Positions 6,516-8,103 of a stretch of DNA of 8,103 nucleotides are shown in pieces; position 1 is the first letter of the stretch, and every line of letters begins with the position of its first letter. A program made the position numbers and the translations under genes. Origin of the DNA: Spirochaetales bacterium (GTDB lineage Bacteria; Spirochaetota; Spirochaetia; SZUA-6; DRHE01); the NCBI GenBank assembly GCA_011049745.1, contig DRHE01000325.1:1-8103 (forward strand). Direction: 5' to 3'. The notes below the pieces were generated by a model. That model did not search any database and was not told the DNA's origin. It saw only the letters and a program-made list of their open reading frames with translations.

Positions 6516-7256
6516 ATGGCGCTGATAGAAATCAAGCAAACAACAGTTGTTGAACAGGTCATGAAAAAAATCAAGGAATTAATCGCATCCGGCCGCTTTC
6601 AGGTCGATAGCAGGATACCAACAGAAAATGAACTCGCCATTATGTTTGATATTGGTCGTTCTTCGATTAGAGAAGCAATCAAGATATTCAATTATCTGGG
6701 AATTCTGAAGTCTCTGCCAGGCAAGGGAACCTTTCTCTGTGACCGAACGAATATATCCACAGAGCTATTAACCTGGTCAATTCTGCTTGGTACAAATGAG
6801 ATATATGAATTTATTGAACTTCGTCATTTGCTTGAACAAAGAGGTATTACCACACTCACCGAGAAGTACAAAATAGACCCAGGTAGTATTAGCGAGGATC
6901 TAACAAAATTAGCAAACATGATTGACAATATGAAGGATGCGATAAAGCGATCTTCCTTAAACGAAACTGTTCAAGCTGATTACGGTTTTCACAATATCAT
7001 TATCGAGGGTAGTAGGATATCCCTGTTTGCTTCCATTTTTAGAACTTTGGAATCATTTATGCATGAAGAAATAAAAAAGACAAATCGCGCTGTTTACCGT
7101 AAAATCGACGTTGTAAAAGAACATGAGTCGATAATAAATGCAATTAGAACCGGTAATACCGCTTTGGCAGTAAATGCAGTGGATTTGCACATAGATAATG
7201 TCAAAAAAAGACTGAAAAAGCAAATGGATGTCGAGCATCAGAGAAATCAAATCTAA
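6516..7256 (+). CDS. GntR-family transcriptional regulator, FadR subfamily (FCD domain), divergent from the operon
   Basis: This is a 246-residue regulator. The winged helix-turn-helix lies at about residues 10-76, with IPTENELAIMFDIGRSSIREA and the wing LPGKGTFL. An all-helical FCD effector domain follows. The expected metal/ligand-pocket residues are present: D155 and H159 in ADYGFH, H203 in KEHESI, and H225 in DLHID; ELRHLLEQRG (101-110) is the usual first FCD helix. FCD regulators generally sense organic or sugar acids, matching the acid-producing enzymes of the divergent operon. The ATG has AGAGG 7 bases upstream. It shares a 143-base control region with the operon and is the best candidate for its pathway repressor, inferred from position. 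Confidence 0.93.
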   Translation: MALIEIKQTTVVEQVMKKIKELIASGRFQVDSRIPTENELAIMFDIGRSSIREAIKIFNYLGILKSLPGKGTFLCDRTNISTELLTWSILLGTNEIYEFIELRHLLEQRGITTLTEKYKIDPGSISEDLTKLANMIDNMKDAIKRSSLNETVQADYGFHNIIIEGSRISLFASIFRTLESFMHEEIKKTNRAVYRKIDVVKEHESIINAIRTGNTALAVNAVDLHIDNVKKRLKKQMDVEHQRNQI

Positions 7257-7338
7257 TACGCTTTTGGTGGGAAAAGGTTACCGCCTCATCATTCCCGATC
7301 TCTGTTACTCTTTTTTTGATATTTTTTAAATAATAATG

Positions 7339-7366
7339 TTGACATAAATTATATATAATATATAAT
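7339..7366 (+). promoter_or_regulatory. Consensus sigma-A promoter of the second FadR-type regulator
   Basis: A perfect TTGACA (7339-7344) and a perfect TATAAT (7361-7366) are separated by 16 bases. The predicted start is near 7373, only about 8 bases before the ATG at 7381. The -10 box and most of the spacer lie inside the palindrome at 7345-7369, so this promoter is probably tightly controlled. Confidence 0.75.
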
Positions 7367-7369
7367 TTA
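7345..7369. promoter_or_regulatory. Perfect 25-base palindrome over the promoter, candidate autoregulatory operator
   Basis: Twelve-base arms (TAAATTATATAT and its exact complement) surround a single central A at 7357. The symmetry is perfect for the full arm length and breaks on both sides (7344/7370). It is entirely AT, so some of the symmetry could come from composition, but 12 of 12 pairs is more than expected from that alone. It covers the spacer and -10 box of the promoter before the regulator at 7381, the classic position for self-repression by a dimer. Confidence 0.5.
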
Positions 7370-7380
7370 CCATATGGGGC

Positions 7381-8067
7381 ATGAAAGAATTGCATTCTGA
7401 AATAGCAAATCGCTATTCCCTCGGCGAACAAGTTCGGAACCACATCTTAAAAAAAATTGCCACAGGAGAACTATCTCCCGGCGATAGGATCGTAGAAGCA
7501 AGAATTTCAAATGAGCTCAAAGTGAGTTCGATCCCGGTGCGGGAAGCGATCCGGGAGCTGGTGGCTATACAGGTTCTTGAATACATCGTGCATAAAGGAG
7601 CACGAGTGCGAGAAGTCAGCATGTCGGAAACGGTAGACGCTCTCCATGTAAAAGCAGTACTGGAAGCGCTGGCTGTCCGCCTGGCGGACAAGAAGCTAAA
7701 GAGGCGAATTCCTGAGCTCCAGATGTATTTGAAGTTAATCCTCGAGTCGGCTCTTCGTCACGATTACACTGAATACCAGAAACAGAATCAGCTTTTTCAC
7801 CGGACGATAGTGGAAGCATCGGGAAACCAGATTCTAATCCGACTCTGGGATTCTCTTGCCTTCATGGTACGCACCCGATCTATCATGGACTATCTTCATA
7901 TTGTGGATGCTTATGAAGTCGCGAAGGAGCATGAGAATATCCTCCACGCCGCCGAGTCAGAGCATACAGAGGAATTGGCTTCTCTGCTCATGTCCCATGC
8001 GAATAGGCTTGTGGAGCATCTGGAAAATCAAATGGCGGTTTATAAGAAGGATGTAACTGATTCGTGA
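7381..8067 (+). CDS. GntR-family transcriptional regulator, FadR subfamily (FCD domain)
   Basis: This is a 228-residue regulator of normal FCD-family length. The winged helix-turn-helix (about 12-78) contains LSPGDRIVEARISNELKVSS followed by IPVREAIREL and a wing ending HKGARVRE. The FCD domain carries NQLFHRTIVEASGN (N136 where many members have Asp, then H140), H184 in KEHENI and H206 in SHANRL. The start at 7381 has no usable Shine-Dalgarno: GGGG is one base from the ATG, and the predicted transcript leader is very short, suggesting near-leaderless translation. GC content judged by eye is near 50%, against roughly 35-40% for the neighbouring FadR-type gene, so the two were probably not made by recent duplication. 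Its target may lie to the right of the window; its own palindromic promoter suggests autoregulation. Confidence 0.9.
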   Translation: MKELHSEIANRYSLGEQVRNHILKKIATGELSPGDRIVEARISNELKVSSIPVREAIRELVAIQVLEYIVHKGARVREVSMSETVDALHVKAVLEALAVRLADKKLKRRIPELQMYLKLILESALRHDYTEYQKQNQLFHRTIVEASGNQILIRLWDSLAFMVRTRSIMDYLHIVDAYEVAKEHENILHAAESEHTEELASLLMSHANRLVEHLENQMAVYKKDVTDS

Positions 8068-8082
8068 TGCAAGACACGAATC
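8059..8082. repeat. 8-bp perfect inverted repeat overlapping the regulator's stop codon
   Basis: GATTCGTG (8059-8066) and CACGAATC (8075-8082) are exact complements around an 8-base loop. In RNA this forms a stable hairpin that includes the TGA stop of the preceding gene. No T-run follows on either strand, so it is not a standard intrinsic terminator. It could be a weak terminator, an RNA 3'-end stabiliser or an operator for whatever follows. Confidence 0.45.
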
Positions 8083-8103
8083 TAAAAACCTTATGTAATG
8101 AAG

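Noticed and set aside
7261..7330. Possible terminator after the first FadR-type gene, with T-runs near 7311-7327
   Set aside because: The only nearby stem (GGTGG with CCGCC, about 7266-7288) is short, needs a G-U pair and is too far from the T-run; no GC-rich hairpin abuts it.
7413..7819. Minus-strand open frames opposite the second FadR-type regulator
   Set aside because: They are Ser/Thr/Arg-rich reverse-strand readings of a well-supported coding gene, without ribosome sites or recognisable motifs.

Overview
This window reads as part of a sugar or sugar-acid catabolic locus from a low-to-medium GC bacterium. The likely source is a Firmicute of clostridial type, but this is uncertain. The grounds are AGGAGG-like ribosome binding sites close upstream of ATG starts, sigma-A promoters that match or nearly match TTGACA/TATAAT, and protein families common in such operons. 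There are no RNA genes, insertion sequences, CRISPR arrays or transporters. No gene-free stretch exceeds about 145 bases.

Minus-strand operon (6372 down to beyond base 1). In transcription order it holds: a 71-residue remnant of a large transaldolase; a short-chain dehydrogenase/reductase (SDR) of the UxuB/YjmF fructuronate reductase type; a GntR regulator of the HutC/UTRA class; a Gfo/Idh/MocA oxidoreductase; a TIM-barrel sugar isomerase/epimerase; a shortened DUF4432 (aldose-1-epimerase-like) protein; a second SDR dehydrogenase; and an SMP-30/gluconolactonase-type lactonase that runs off the left edge. Gaps are 5 to 55 bases, so one transcript is likely, starting from a TTGACA-17-AATAAT promoter near 6416-6444. 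The enzymes suggest oxidation of a sugar to a lactone, lactone opening, and isomerisation or reduction of keto-sugars or keto-acids. The adjacent Gfo/Idh/MocA and isomerase genes also resemble the pairs used in 3-oxo-glycoside chemistry. The actual substrate cannot be read from the sequence.

Plus-strand regulators (6516-8067). Two FadR-subfamily GntR regulators lie to the right. The first is divergent from the operon and shares a 143-base control region with it. The second has its own consensus promoter, overlapped by a perfect 25-base palindrome. With the UTRA regulator inside the operon, there are three GntR-family regulators in about 3.6 kb.

The most unusual feature is that two operon genes, the transaldolase and the DUF4432 protein, each look like a family member whose middle has been cut out exactly in frame. 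Both ends are still recognisable and the reading frames are open. The transaldolase has lost its catalytic core, and the DUF4432 protein has lost its central conserved block.
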